Of a stretch of 64,000 bases of DNA, positions 8,750 through 18,525 are shown piece after piece. The translations under genes and the position numbers were made by a program. How positions within the stretch are numbered: position 1 is the stretch's first letter; the number at the start of each line of letters is the position of its first letter. Below the pieces are notes generated by a model. The model did no database searches. It was given only the letters and a program-made list of their open reading frames with translations, and was not told the origin of the DNA. The stretch comes from Candidatus Poribacteria bacterium (GTDB lineage: Bacteria > Poribacteria > WGA-4E > WGA-3G): NCBI GenBank assembly GCA_028818705.1, contig JAPPNJ010000067.1, forward strand, positions 1 to 64,000, read 5' to 3'.

Positions 8750-9499
8750 TCACGCCGTGAGTCGATTGATGAGAGAGGCACTATAACCCGCCCCGAACCC
8801 GTTATCAATGTTCACAACGGTGACACCAGACGCACAACTATTTAGCATGCCTAATAGGGCGGCAAGACCACCAAAACTTGCACCATAGCCTATGCTTGTT
8901 GGCACTGCAATGACGGGGCAGTCCACCAATCCACCGACTACGCTTGGCAGCGCTCCCTCCATACCTGCAACGACGATAATAACACGCGCCGTCAGAAGCT
9001 TTTCATGATTGCTTATCAGACGGTGTAACCCAGCAACACCGACATCGTAAAGGCGTTCTGGTTGGTTTCCCATCATCTGTGCCGTTTCAGCGGCTTCCTC
9101 CGCTACAGGCAAGTCAGACGTCCCAGCAGAAACAACGAGAATCCCTGGAACCCCCGCGTCTTTAGATTGTGTAACGGTGATAGTCCGTCCGAGAGCGTTA
9201 TAGCGTGCTGCAGACGCGATTTCCTTCACGGCTTCATACATATCAGATGTAGCACGGGTTGCAAGGAGTGGGTGTCCAGCGGCGAGAATGCGTTCGCTAA
9301 TCTGTTTGACATGTGCCACCGTCTTTCCTTCGCAGAAAATGACCTCTGGAAACCCCGTGCGGAGTTGACGATGGTGATCAATTTTTGAAAAACCTAAATC
9401 TTCAAATGGCAGCGTACGGAGGGACTGCAGGGCAGTATCTATATCAACCTCCCCGCCTTTAACCTGTTCAAGTAGGGTTTTTAACTTCTCTATTTCCAT
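8750..9499 (-). CDS. larB: LarB, nickel-pincer cofactor biosynthesis carboxylase
   Basis: 249 residues matching the LarB family throughout. LarB carboxylates and hydrolyses nicotinic acid adenine dinucleotide to make pyridinium-3,5-biscarboxylate mononucleotide, the first step to the nickel-pincer cofactor of lactate racemase-like enzymes. The C-terminal half is AIR-carboxylase (PurE)-like. Diagnostic stretches are [16 protein letters not shown] near residue 82, [18 protein letters not shown] and a glycine-rich [10 protein letters not shown] at the end. The ribosome site is weak. No larA, larC or larE is present in this window, so the pathway must be completed elsewhere or the cofactor obtained otherwise. 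Confidence 0.9.
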   Translation of the reverse strand: MEIEKLKTLLEQVKGGEVDIDTALQSLRTLPFEDLGFSKIDHHRQLRTGFPEVIFCEGKTVAHVKQISERILAAGHPLLATRATSDMYEAVKEIASAARYNALGRTITVTQSKDAGVPGILVVSAGTSDLPVAEEAAETAQMMGNQPERLYDVGVAGLHRLISNHEKLLTARVIIVVAGMEGALPSVVGGLVDCPVIAVPTSIGYGASFGGLAALLGMLNSCASGVTVVNIDNGFGAGYSASLINRLTA

Positions 9500-9577
9500 T
9501 CATTTAACAATAGGAAACAACACTGTTGTCTCCGTAGTTACCTGTCTGTCCAATATTTGCTGCATCTGTAACCAGAG

Positions 9578-9607
9578 GAGCGGGACCGAGGCCCGCTCAC
9601 TCTACAG
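9578..9607. repeat. Dispersed hairpin element (GAGCGGG type)
   Basis: Stem GAGCGGG / CCCGCTC with a seven-base loop, then ACTCTACAG. The 3' flank resembles the TCCTACAG flank of the elements at 54005 and 59523 although the stems are unrelated. It sits just downstream of the minus-strand YtxH gene and could also serve as its terminator stem. Confidence 0.6.
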
Positions 9608-9619
9608 TTGAAAAAATAC

Positions 9620-10030
9620 TTAGGCTTCTTCGGCAGCCTCTTCATCGGATTCGTCTGCGCCATCGACACCTGGAATGGAACCTGCGATTTTGGTGCGAAC
9701 ATCTGCGGAGACTTTACGTCCTGCTTCCACAGCACCTTTTACCTGCTCGCCTGCTTCGTGGAGACGTTCTTTACCGGTATCTACCATGCCTTGAACGCTC
9801 TCTCTACCTTGTTCCATGAGATGCTGAGCACTGCGCCGCGCGCTATCAGAGGTTTGCTGCGCCAACTCGACCGTCCGGTCTTTTGCCTCAACGGATTTGT
9901 CGCGAATTTTCTGCCGGGTCTCCCTACCGGAACTCGGTGCATAGAGCAGGCTGATAACCGCACCTGCCATAAAACCCGTGAAAAAGGCGAAAATCATGCC
10001 TAATCCGTTGTTTTGTCCATCATTGCTCAT
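9620..10030 (-). CDS. YtxH domain-containing protein
   Basis: 136-residue membrane-anchored protein. A glycine-rich hydrophobic segment (about residues 9-30, FAFFTGFMAGAVISLLYAP) is followed by SSGRETRQKIRDK, the hallmark of YtxH-like stress or envelope proteins, and then a long amphipathic helical region ending in an acidic tail (ADESDEEAAEEA). AAAGGAT lies just upstream of the ATG at 10030. It precedes or follows the coiled-coil protein at 10207 on the same strand with about 175 bases between; both are probably envelope-associated. The role is unknown. Confidence 0.8.
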   Translation of the reverse strand: MSNDGQNNGLGMIFAFFTGFMAGAVISLLYAPSSGRETRQKIRDKSVEAKDRTVELAQQTSDSARRSAQHLMEQGRESVQGMVDTGKERLHEAGEQVKGAVEAGRKVSADVRTKIAGSIPGVDGADESDEEAAEEA

Positions 10031-10206
10031 TTTTTTATCCTTTCTATTAAAAAATTAATTCTGTCCTGGTGCAGTTTATAACCCAAAACTTGGCGTTAAA
10101 GTTTACGAGAATCAACACAAAAGGTTTCAATTTTGACGTTCTTTTTCTCTGTGGGTACAATTTTTTTATAACACTCCAGCCGCGATGCAAACAGCACTCC
10201 CTTTAA

Positions 10207-10824
10207 CTATCCATCCGATGTCTCGGACCCTAATGTTCTACCTTCTTCCGGTTCGGGGGTTCGAGTGGCATCGACACTATCCCGGCCTGCCTTGATGCCC
10301 GCCGATGTCGATGCTGCCGCAGTGGTCGTAAAACTATCCCAGCCTGCCTTGATGCCTTGCCACAAACTTATAATATCAGCCAGCGAAACGGCTAACTGAT
10401 TCCGAAAAAAAGTGGCTTGTTCAATTGTCTGTCCAGAAAAACCACTGACTTTTTGAACTAATTCTTCAAGTTCCTGAATACTTTGATTCAAGGCACCGCT
10501 CATTTCTTGGATATTATGCACAGTGGGTTGAATTTCAGACTCGCTAATCCCTTGCAAGGAAGCCGTCAAACCGTTTAGGTTTTGTAGCAACGTCGGTAGT
10601 TCCTCGTTCACCGTCTTCACAGTCTTGTCCACATCAGTTATTAATTCACCGATTTCCTGATTCACAATGCTTTCGGTGGAATTTAACGTGTTTCGTATGC
10701 TATTCAGCGAATTACGGAGACTACCAACTGCTGCGCATAAATAGCCCGCAAGAGCCGTAAGTGCAAGTAGCAAAACACCGAGACTAAATTTCCAAAAAAT
10801 TGAAGCAATGGAACTCCAATCCAT
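10207..10824 (-). CDS. Membrane-anchored coiled-coil protein (DUF948-like)
   Basis: 205 residues. The ATG at 10824 has AAGGAG six bases upstream and gives MDWSSIASIF; the frame extends to 10854 but without a better site. One N-terminal membrane segment (about 12-38) is followed by a long coiled-coil rich in Leu, Ile, Asn and Glu, similar in layout to DUF948 proteins found with YtxH proteins in Firmicutes. Two near-identical short repeats (GIKAGWDS and GIKAGRDS) are visible near residues 157 and 175, encoded by repeated DNA at about 10277 and 10338. Likely a structural envelope partner of the neighbouring YtxH protein. Confidence 0.7.
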   Translation of the reverse strand: MDWSSIASIFWKFSLGVLLLALTALAGYLCAAVGSLRNSLNSIRNTLNSTESIVNQEIGELITDVDKTVKTVNEELPTLLQNLNGLTASLQGISESEIQPTVHNIQEMSGALNQSIQELEELVQKVSGFSGQTIEQATFFRNQLAVSLADIISLWQGIKAGWDSFTTTAAASTSAGIKAGRDSVDATRTPEPEEGRTLGSETSDG

Positions 10825-10895
10825 AATTTCTCCTTCGCATGTATTGCACCACACTGTTCTCTTATATCGCTACAAGAGGTGTGGTATCTACGGAC

Positions 10896-13553
10896 TCAAA
10901 TCTCAATTTGTTGTTTGACGATTTCCGTGACTGCATCGATTGCAACATTCACCTTGCTTGGATTCTTGCCTCCACCCTGTGCGAGTTCAGGACGACCGCC
11001 ACCGCGACCATCTGCGAGTTGGGTCAGTTCAGAGATGATCCTACCGGCGTGCAAACCGCGATTCTTCACAAGGTCTGAGGTGACGCCAACCACAAAGGCT
11101 GCCTCGTTCCCACTAACAGAAGCGAGTGCCACAACACCAGACTCTAAACGATTTTTGAGTGCATCAACGAGTTGTCGTAATCCGTTCCTATCTGTGTCTG
11201 TCACGAGCGAAGCGACAATTCGGACATCCTCCACAAGCGCTGCACCCTCGACTAAACTACTGACATTGGCGAGTGCCTGTTGTCCTTTCAATTGCCGGAG
11301 CTGTTGTTCCAATTCCCGTTGCTCTTGCAGTAATCGCTCAATCCGTTCAGACACGTCGGTTTTGGGTGTTTTCAGTAAATTCGCCACACTCGAAAGTAGA
11401 ACGGTATCATCTTGGACCGTCGTTACGGCTGCAACACCGGTCAGTGCTTCAACACGTCTGACCCCGGCAGCGATGCTGCTCTCGCCCATCAGTTTCACGA
11501 AACCGAGTTCACCAGTCGCCTCAACATGCGTGCCACCGCATAGCTCAACACTATATTCACCCGCTTGCACGACACGCACAATATCACCGTATTTGTCGCC
11601 AAAAAAGGCTAAGGCACCTTTCGCTTTTGCAGCATCCAACGACATTTCGCTTATGGAAAGGGCATCATTTCCGCGAATTTTCTCATTGACAAACCCTTCA
11701 ATCTCGCGCAGTTGTTCCGATGAAACAGATTCGTAGTGTGAAAAATCGAACCGAAGCCTGCCGGCTTCAACAAGTGACCCTGCCTGTCCGACATGTGTTC
11801 CAAGCACATGCCGCAACCCACTATGTAGAAGATGTGTTGCGGTATGACTCACGGCAACAGCACCTCGGTGACCAATATCAATTTGGGCATGCACAGTGGT
11901 GTACGGTGTAATCTCACCCTCAAGGACTTCGCACTTGTGGACGACCAAATCAGCGGAAGGTTTGAGCGTGTCTTGTACACGCAGCTTCGCGTTTTGGTTT
12001 TCAATTGTCCCGACATCGCCAACCTGTCCACCGGATTCACCATAGAAAGGTGTCCGATTCAGAAGCACGAATACTTCGTCTCCCTGTTGTGCGCTCGCTA
12101 CTGATTCAGCATCGGCAATTAGGGCGACAATTTCCGCCTCGACGTTGTCTTGAGCGTAACCGATGAATTCAGTCTCCCCATGCTCTTTAAGGATTTCCGC
12201 ATACACAGCAATCTCTTCGTCTTTCGCACCACCTCTCGCTTCCCATGCCGCTCGTCCGCGCGCTCGCTGTTCTTCCATACTGTGCTCAAAGCCAGCATCA
12301 TCAACAGTAAATCCACGTTCGCGTGCGAGTATCTGTGTTAAATCAAGTGGGAAACCGAACGTATCGTACAACTCAAAAGCGCGCTTGCCATCAAGCTGTG
12401 TATTGTCCTTCTCTGTGAGCGTATCGAGTGAGTTATCAAGGAGTTCCAAACCGCGTTCAATCGTTTGATGGAAGCGATGCTCTTCACCTTGAATCGTTCG
12501 AGTGATAAACTCACGACGCGGCAGGACATCAGGGAAAACATTACCGAGCAATTCAATAACATGATCAACGAGCTGATAAATGAAAGCTGTGTTCATATTT
12601 AATTTTTTGCCGTAGAGCACAGCACGCCGCAAAATTCGGCGGATGACGTATCCACGTCCCTCGTTAGAGGGCATTACACCGTCACCGATTGCAAATGTCA
12701 AACACCTGATATGGTCAGCAATAACCCGATGTGGTAATCCACGTTCATCATCAAAATAGGCAGTATCTGTCATATCGGCAATTGTTGCCAAGAGTGGCGT
12801 GAACAGATCTGTTTTGTAGTTTGAATCGACACCTTGCAATACGGAGGTAGTTCTCTCAAAACCCATGCCTGTATCCACATGCGTTGCGGGAAGCGGTTCA
12901 AGTGTGCCGCTTTCGTTCCGATTGTATTGAATGAAGACAAGGTTCCAGATTTCGACAAACCTGTCACTCGTGTTGGGGCCGGCCTCTGGATCGTTTGCGG
13001 TTTCGGGGAAGGCTTCTACCCCCATGTCAACAAAAAGTTCGCTGCAGGGACCACAGGGACCTGTTTCACCCATTTCCCAAAAATTGTCCTTGTCGCAACG
13101 GCGAATGCGCGAGCGTGGGAGGTCTGTCTCTTGGAGCCAAAGGTTCTCTGTCTCGTCGTCATCAAGGTATACCGTTGCCCAGAGACGTTCCTTCGGAATT
13201 TGCCAAAGTTCGGTGACCAATTCCCACGCGAAAACGATAGCTTCTTGCTTGTAATAATCGCCGAATGACCAGTTTCCGAGCATCTCAAAAAAGGTATGAT
13301 GGCTTGGTGAATAACCGACTTCTTCAAGGTCGTTGTGTTTGCCGCTGACGCGTAAACATTTTTGGGTATCAACAGCGCGCGTATACTCCCGCTGCTCGAT
13401 ACCGAGAAACACATTCTTGAACTGGTTCATACCGGCATTAGTGAACAACAATGTAGGATCGCCGGCGGGTATTAAGGAGGCGCTTGGAACAATCGTGTGC
13501 CCCTGTTTGTGGAAATATTCCAGGAAACTGGCCCTGATTTCATCTGATGTCAT
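10896..13553 (-). CDS. alaS: Alanyl-tRNA synthetase
   Basis: Class II aminoacyl-tRNA synthetase charging tRNA-Ala, 885 residues, full length. The catalytic domain begins MTSDEIRASFLEYFHKQGH with motif 1 to 3 regions (TNAGMNQFK, GCGPCSE-like GPCGPCSELF). The editing domain has HTATHLLH and CGGTHVEATG, whose His and Cys residues bind zinc. The C-terminal region is a coiled coil followed by a DHHA1-type glycine-rich domain (GGRGGGRPELAQGGG). AGGAG lies about ten bases upstream. recX lies upstream on the same strand. Confidence 0.98.
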   Translation of the reverse strand: MTSDEIRASFLEYFHKQGHTIVPSASLIPAGDPTLLFTNAGMNQFKNVFLGIEQREYTRAVDTQKCLRVSGKHNDLEEVGYSPSHHTFFEMLGNWSFGDYYKQEAIVFAWELVTELWQIPKERLWATVYLDDDETENLWLQETDLPRSRIRRCDKDNFWEMGETGPCGPCSELFVDMGVEAFPETANDPEAGPNTSDRFVEIWNLVFIQYNRNESGTLEPLPATHVDTGMGFERTTSVLQGVDSNYKTDLFTPLLATIADMTDTAYFDDERGLPHRVIADHIRCLTFAIGDGVMPSNEGRGYVIRRILRRAVLYGKKLNMNTAFIYQLVDHVIELLGNVFPDVLPRREFITRTIQGEEHRFHQTIERGLELLDNSLDTLTEKDNTQLDGKRAFELYDTFGFPLDLTQILARERGFTVDDAGFEHSMEEQRARGRAAWEARGGAKDEEIAVYAEILKEHGETEFIGYAQDNVEAEIVALIADAESVASAQQGDEVFVLLNRTPFYGESGGQVGDVGTIENQNAKLRVQDTLKPSADLVVHKCEVLEGEITPYTTVHAQIDIGHRGAVAVSHTATHLLHSGLRHVLGTHVGQAGSLVEAGRLRFDFSHYESVSSEQLREIEGFVNEKIRGNDALSISEMSLDAAKAKGALAFFGDKYGDIVRVVQAGEYSVELCGGTHVEATGELGFVKLMGESSIAAGVRRVEALTGVAAVTTVQDDTVLLSSVANLLKTPKTDVSERIERLLQEQRELEQQLRQLKGQQALANVSSLVEGAALVEDVRIVASLVTDTDRNGLRQLVDALKNRLESGVVALASVSGNEAAFVVGVTSDLVKNRGLHAGRIISELTQLADGRGGGRPELAQGGGKNPSKVNVAIDAVTEIVKQQIEI

Positions 13554-13645
13554 GTGTAGATGTTCTCCTGTTTCTTCTGTTCCTAATTGTAGTTCATTTC
13601 CAATAGAGAAGTCAAGGCGAAAATCTGGTTGGGAACTTTAACGCC

Positions 13646-14326
13646 CTAAAAAATCTGCTCAAGTACCCGTCGCACTATTTCCGATTCAAACCCGCGCCGT
13701 GCTAAAAATCCGTGTAATCGGCGTTTTGCGACATGAACCGGTAACTGTCGATACTGCTTTACTCGTTTCTGAGCAATCTGCAGCGCGAGGTTCGCTTCGT
13801 TTTCTGTCTCTACCTGCGCCACAACTTGCTCGGCAGTCTCGCGATCAACTCCCTTGTCAAGAAGTTCACGTTTTAGTAACGTCTTGCCTCGCGGATTTGA
13901 CTTTTGTCTACGGACGACCCAATTCTCTGCATACTTCCGGTCGCGAATCTGCCCGGAATCAATCAACTCCTCAATAGCCGCCCCAATTGCTTTTTCCGAA
14001 AAGCCCTCTCGTGCGAGCCGCTGTCCCATTTCACTTTTAGTATAGGGTTTAGGCTTTACCGTAGGACGAGAACTCTCTGTTTCATCTACTGCATCGTTAT
14101 CTGTTTTTTCACGTAGTAACCTGAGAGCGTAGTTTTTCGCGCGCATCACCTCATCTGCAGCGATCAACTTCTTAATGACTTCAGCTTCAATCTGCAAACC
14201 GACGCGTAACCCAAAATTTTCAACTAAGACAGTATGAAGCACGACAAACGGCGTACCATCCAAAACGAGTTGACAATGTGAGGGCAATTCAGGAACTGCC
14301 TGAATATCCGTAATCTGCTGCTTCAT
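13646..14326 (-). CDS. recX: Regulatory protein RecX
   Basis: 226 residues made of RecX-type three-helix repeats. RecX binds RecA filaments and limits recombinase activity. Recognisable segments are AKNYALRLL near residue 62, the tandem helical blocks MGQRLAREGFSEKAIGAAIEEL and RELLDKGVDRETAEQVV (each given in part), and the C-terminal RRLHGFLARRGFESEIVRRVL. The N-terminal 55 residues resemble the extra strand region of longer RecX proteins. It sits 92 bases upstream of alaS in the same orientation, as in the recA-recX-alaS order of many bacteria, but recA is not present here. Confidence 0.88.
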   Translation of the reverse strand: MKQQITDIQAVPELPSHCQLVLDGTPFVVLHTVLVENFGLRVGLQIEAEVIKKLIAADEVMRAKNYALRLLREKTDNDAVDETESSRPTVKPKPYTKSEMGQRLAREGFSEKAIGAAIEELIDSGQIRDRKYAENWVVRRQKSNPRGKTLLKRELLDKGVDRETAEQVVAQVETENEANLALQIAQKRVKQYRQLPVHVAKRRLHGFLARRGFESEIVRRVLEQIF

Positions 14327-14476
14327 GTCTTTCTATTATTGTTAGAAGACTGCTATCCATAGAAATGTGAAGTGGTAGTGAGCGCGAGGTTTAAAGGGTA
14401 TCGCTGGAAAACTTACATTACGAAGACCTCGCGCCTCAACGGGAGGATATTTCGCTATAACAAAAGGTTATAGCAT

Positions 14477-15109
14477 TTATTCACCGTTGCTCCTGCCTGC
14501 CCAGAGCGCACCGCGTAGTAGGAGAGTCCCAAACATCTCGTGCTGGCACGCCGAAGCATCATGACCGAGTGCAAGGTAGAAAACTTTACCTTCGCCCCAG
14601 TTTTTCGTCCATGCCACTGGTGCCGCGTCGCCTTTCCACAACGCTGATGCAAGCACATGGTTCCGACGGTCATAATCAAGGATGTATTGCTCATCCGTTA
14701 CGACAAATTCGTCAAGTCCCTCTGTGATTTCGTGTTCGCTATCGACGATACTGACTTGGTAATCGCGGTAGCGCGGATGTGTAACAAAATAGCCACCTAC
14801 CATCGAGCGATACTCAGGACACCCACGGAACGAATCTGCTGCTGAATGCACACCAACGTAGCCTTTACCCGAAGCGACATGATTAAGTAGGCCGTTTTTC
14901 TGTGCGTCCGAAATCTCACCTATTGTGTAATAGAAAACAACGAGATCATAGGGATCCAGATTTGGTGAGACGAGTGCATCGAGATCTTCCTCGACTCTGG
15001 TAATTTCAAATTCATCTCGCTGTGAAAGTACATTCACGATTTCATCGCTACATCCCTTCCAATCGTGAATCGCACCACCTGCAAAAACGAGTGTGTTAAT
15101 TTTTCCCAT
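14477..15109 (-). CDS. ThuA domain-containing protein
   Basis: 210-residue cytoplasmic protein of the ThuA family (class I glutamine amidotransferase-like fold), often linked to trehalose or other sugar use in heterotrophs. Visible features are LVFAGGAIHDWKG at the N-terminus, GYVGVHSAADSFRG (about 83-96), GGYFVTHPRY and the C-terminal VFYLALGHDASACQHE. AAGGAGG precedes the ATG, and a TTGCTT-18-TATAAT promoter lies just upstream, so it is probably monocistronic. The exact reaction is not established for the family. Confidence 0.87.
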   Translation of the reverse strand: MGKINTLVFAGGAIHDWKGCSDEIVNVLSQRDEFEITRVEEDLDALVSPNLDPYDLVVFYYTIGEISDAQKNGLLNHVASGKGYVGVHSAADSFRGCPEYRSMVGGYFVTHPRYRDYQVSIVDSEHEITEGLDEFVVTDEQYILDYDRRNHVLASALWKGDAAPVAWTKNWGEGKVFYLALGHDASACQHEMFGTLLLRGALWAGRSNGE

Positions 15110-15139
15110 TATTTAGCCTCCTTGCTATGTAATATTGTC

Positions 15140-15169
15140 ATTATATCACGCGTGCAAAAATACAAGCAA
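15140..15169 (-). promoter_or_regulatory. Promoter for the ThuA gene
   Basis: On the minus strand TTGCTT (plus 15164-15169), an 18-base spacer and TATAAT (plus 15140-15145). The ThuA start codon lies about 30 bases downstream. It is separated by 15 bases from the divergent coaD promoter. Confidence 0.55.
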
Positions 15170-15184
15170 TCTTTTTTGGTGAAT

Positions 15185-15213
15185 TTGTGTGACACAGGGT
15201 CTTGTGGTATAAT
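15185..15213 (+). promoter_or_regulatory. Promoter for coaD
   Basis: TTGTGT (15185-15190), 17-base spacer, TATAAT (15208-15213). The -35 hexamer is the same variant as in the plus-strand promoter at 5125. The leader is about 65 bases long. Confidence 0.55.
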
Positions 15214-15284
15214 CATAGAGCAATTAGATCACAGATTCGCATAATTACCAGAAAAGCCTTACCTCTCATCAGAAAGGAATCTAT

Positions 15285-15797
15285 ATGCCAAAAAAAATCG
15301 CTATCTTCCCTGCGAGCTTCGATCCGGTTACCAATGGGCACGCCGATCTTATCGATCGGATTTGTAATCTTGGTGTTTTTGACGAACTTATAGTGGCTAT
15401 CGGCGTTAATCCTGCTAAGCCGGCGCGCTTCACACTTGAGGAACGGACTGAGATGCTTGAAGCTGTTATTGAACCGTATCCACAAGCCTCTATTGATGGA
15501 TATATGGGATTAACGGTGCATTACGCGCAGACCCGCGGGGCATGTGCTATCATCCGTGGACTACGTGAAATTTCCGATTTTGAATGGGAATTCAAGATGG
15601 CACGAATGAATCAACAGATTGCCCCGGATATTGACACCCTCTTTATGATGGCAAACACTCAGTACGCGCATATCAGTTCAACGCTGGTGATGGAGGTCGT
15701 GCAGATGGCACAGCGGAAGATAAATGAGGAAAAGTTAGGGGAGATGGTACCGACAATCGTGGTTGAATTTATCAAGAAGAAATTTGATGTGTTGTAA
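15285..15797 (+). CDS. coaD: Phosphopantetheine adenylyltransferase
   Basis: Transfers AMP from ATP to 4'-phosphopantetheine, giving dephospho-CoA. The 170-residue length is typical. The nucleotidyltransferase T-x-G-H motif appears in FDPVTNGHADLI (about residues 12-23), and the second motif region is IIRGLREISDFEWE with the conserved Arg residues. The C-terminal ISSTLVMEV region corresponds to the ISSxxVRE segment. AAAGGA precedes the ATG. It is monocistronic and divergent from the ThuA gene. Confidence 0.96.
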   Translation: MPKKIAIFPASFDPVTNGHADLIDRICNLGVFDELIVAIGVNPAKPARFTLEERTEMLEAVIEPYPQASIDGYMGLTVHYAQTRGACAIIRGLREISDFEWEFKMARMNQQIAPDIDTLFMMANTQYAHISSTLVMEVVQMAQRKINEEKLGEMVPTIVVEFIKKKFDVL

Positions 15798-15855
15798 AGA
15801 GTTGTCAGTTAAGAGGTTACCTATGAAAGCGAAGCGTACTGATAACCGACAATTA

Positions 15856-18168
15856 TTAAAACCGGTTATCCAGACTTAAACTCACATTGAAGCCTGGTGC
15901 ATTCATACCGGAGCCGTGCGGACGATAGCGCTGATCAAGCAGATTTTCAAATGATAAAGTCAAACGTGTGTAATCAAAGAGTCTGATACCGCCGCGGACG
16001 TTGAGTGTCCACCATCCCGGTGTGCCAGCATCCAGCGCGTAGCCGTTAGCGTCAAATTTAACTTCCGATGGGTCACGTGTTTTTCCGGGTATCCGTGGGT
16101 CGCGAATGTCGCTCCGGTTCAGTCGTCTCTGTTCTGCCGCACCTCGCACATAGAGTGTAGCCCAAAATTGTGTGTTCAACGGTTCCCACTGGATTCCGAT
16201 GATCCCGTTTAATGGCGGTTCTCTACGAGTGCGCGCTTCCCAAGGCTTCGCCGGATCTGGTGCCTTGCCATTAATCTTGAGTACCTCCCCACGTATAAAT
16301 GCTGCATTACCAAAGACCGACCAAGCAGGTCGAATCGGGACAAGCCCCGCTAATTCAACGCCCTGAAACTGTGCTTCATCGACGTTATCAAACACGAGTA
16401 CGTCAATACCCTCGTATTCTCTGATCAAGTCCTGATGGAGTTGAGGGAGTGTTCCACCGGCGTATGCCTCTTGGACAGGTCTGCGCGCAACCAAACCGTT
16501 GACTCGGCTGTGGAAGAGCGTCAGAGCGCCAGTGAAGTAAGAATGCCGCACCTTGAGCCCACTCTCAATTGTCCATGAGGTTTCAGGACCCAAATTGGGA
16601 CTCGGAGCAGTAACACCCTCATTGGTAACCTCCACCGCTGTTGTATCATTCAACGAAGGTGCACGAAAGGCTGTTCCAAAGCTGCTAACAAAGTTCAGTG
16701 AATCTGTTAAACTGACAACCATCCCAGCACTCCCTGTTAAACTACTATCGAATTCATTGAACACATCAAAACTCTTATCCCGAAGAGATAGGTCGGCATT
16801 GGTTTGATAAAGCGTTGCGCGACCGCCAAGTGTGAACTCCACACGCTCGTGCACCATAATTTCATCTTGAAGATACAGACTTGCATCCCAGAATTGAGAA
16901 CCGTTAATGAAACGCCCAAGGTTTTCATCAACATCTTCCTTACCTGTCTGGATGTCCGTTTTGATAGTGCGACTCTGCAACATATCCAAGTAGAATTCGC
17001 CACCACCGACCAAACGTTGACGTGGAAGGATCGTGCTAACTGCTTGCGCACTGAAGCCGATGGTATTAACAGTATCGTATCGCTGCCGTCGAGATGTTGA
17101 ATCGAGCTTCAGTTCGTTGCGTCCCTCTTTTTGGCGGTGATAAGAGGCTGTCAGGCGTATCCTGTCAATGCTTCCCTCTACTGGATTTACGACATAGTTG
17201 GCATAAACGAGGTCACGATTCTGTGGCTCAAAATAGAACTCGTCAAACTCTCTTGGGGCGATTTTATCATAGCGCGGTGTTCGAGGCTGCCGCCACATCT
17301 GATAAGCAACGTTTACAGTGCTGGTATCGCTGAGTTGATACGCAATTTTCGCATCTGCATCGTAAGCTTTCCAACTCAACGGTCCTTCGTTGTCAACAAG
17401 CCATCTGTCAGGAGGCGTCGCTGGTATCTCGTCAAAGAGTTCGACACCACTCGGCTTTTCGCCTACTATTTCAAATTTCCGATTTTTGTAGTGAAGATCG
17501 TATCCGCTTCCAGGGTTTATATTCCCGTAAGATCGCATACCACCCCCAACGATAAATCCAAATCGCTCTTTGTTCCCTGTTATCTCTAATCTACCAAGCC
17601 GTTCCTGTGTGGCAGTTGCATAGCGAGCAATGAGTCGGGGCTGTATATCCCAAGTCTCCTGCGCCGGATTAATCGGCACTTCTTTCGTAAAGAAACTGGT
17701 AACACCACCCATCGCGCCGCTGCCATATAGCATAGAACTTGAACCAAGTAGTACCTCTGCTCGCTCCAGCATTTCTGGTGCGATGGTTGCCGTGTACTGA
17801 TTTGGACCCGAACGAAATGTTGAATTATTGAGACGAACCCAGTCGACTTGTATCAATGTCTGGTAACCAGTTAACCCTCGAAGTAGTGGAGAACCTTGTC
17901 CTACTGTCGTCTGTTGTGCACTAACACCGGCTACATCACGAAGCAGGTTGGAGGCGATGTCTGCGTTGGTCTGTTCCAATTGTTTTAAATTGAGGACGGT
18001 GATAGTGTTAGGTGTTTTGAAAGGATCTTTCTCGGCACGTGTGGCTGTCACCGATATCTCTCCGAGTCTGACGACTTCTTCAGTACGGCACTCGCCATCT
18101 GCACACGCAAACCAACTCACTAACAGACTTAAACCTATGAGCAAAAAAAGATAAAATGGCTTTTTCAT
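15856..18168 (-). CDS. TonB-dependent outer-membrane receptor
   Basis: Outer-membrane active-transport receptor of 770 residues. Starting at 18168, preceded by AAGGGG, it has a signal peptide (MKKPFYLFLLIGLSLLVSWF then ACADG). A TonB-box-like GEISVTATR follows, then a plug domain (NITVLN-type start, VSAQQTTVGQGSPLLRG, SSMLYGSGAMGG) and a large beta-barrel. The protein ends in Phe (VSLSLDNRF), the usual signal for outer-membrane assembly. The longer frame to 18216 is unnecessary. No periplasmic or inner-membrane uptake partner lies next to it, so the ligand (siderophore, vitamin or glycan) is not known. Confidence 0.93.
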   Translation of the reverse strand: MKKPFYLFLLIGLSLLVSWFACADGECRTEEVVRLGEISVTATRAEKDPFKTPNTITVLNLKQLEQTNADIASNLLRDVAGVSAQQTTVGQGSPLLRGLTGYQTLIQVDWVRLNNSTFRSGPNQYTATIAPEMLERAEVLLGSSSMLYGSGAMGGVTSFFTKEVPINPAQETWDIQPRLIARYATATQERLGRLEITGNKERFGFIVGGGMRSYGNINPGSGYDLHYKNRKFEIVGEKPSGVELFDEIPATPPDRWLVDNEGPLSWKAYDADAKIAYQLSDTSTVNVAYQMWRQPRTPRYDKIAPREFDEFYFEPQNRDLVYANYVVNPVEGSIDRIRLTASYHRQKEGRNELKLDSTSRRQRYDTVNTIGFSAQAVSTILPRQRLVGGGEFYLDMLQSRTIKTDIQTGKEDVDENLGRFINGSQFWDASLYLQDEIMVHERVEFTLGGRATLYQTNADLSLRDKSFDVFNEFDSSLTGSAGMVVSLTDSLNFVSSFGTAFRAPSLNDTTAVEVTNEGVTAPSPNLGPETSWTIESGLKVRHSYFTGALTLFHSRVNGLVARRPVQEAYAGGTLPQLHQDLIREYEGIDVLVFDNVDEAQFQGVELAGLVPIRPAWSVFGNAAFIRGEVLKINGKAPDPAKPWEARTRREPPLNGIIGIQWEPLNTQFWATLYVRGAAEQRRLNRSDIRDPRIPGKTRDPSEVKFDANGYALDAGTPGWWTLNVRGGIRLFDYTRLTLSFENLLDQRYRPHGSGMNAPGFNVSLSLDNRF

Positions 18169-18525
18169 TGTTAATGGCCCCTTCAAATTCACTATTTGTA
18201 GATGCCAAGCAGACATCCCATTCCATTCGCAACTCTTAATCTTACTATTCCTGTAGCAAATTGCGTGCCATTCGTAATTCCGCCTTAAATAGGCGAATCT
18301 TAATCCGTTTTTGCCATAATTTGTTCAGTGCTGTTCATTTCTTGGACACTTCCGCTCCACATTAGGTGTGTAAATATGTTACGGTGAAGTCGCTTAATCT
18401 TCCAGAAAAAGTAAGTATCCATCTGGGTGAAAGTTTATATGGTTTTTTACCGATTGCCACCCTAATTTCTTCCCTTGCACGCAAAACGCATTTCGTGGTA
18501 TTCTATTCCCTAAGGAGAGCCCGAC
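18169..18525. other. Intergenic gap of 357 bases
   Basis: No gene seen. A small imperfect hairpin with CGCC / GGCG arms occurs near 18281-18297 (loop TTAAATA). The stretch is AT-rich and probably holds promoters for the TonB receptor (leftward) and the short gene at 18526 (rightward), but none is close enough to consensus to call. Confidence 0.4.

Noticed and set aside
11273-12104. Several frames opposite alaS
   Set aside because: alaS is conserved over its full length, so these opposite-strand frames are by-products of its codon use.
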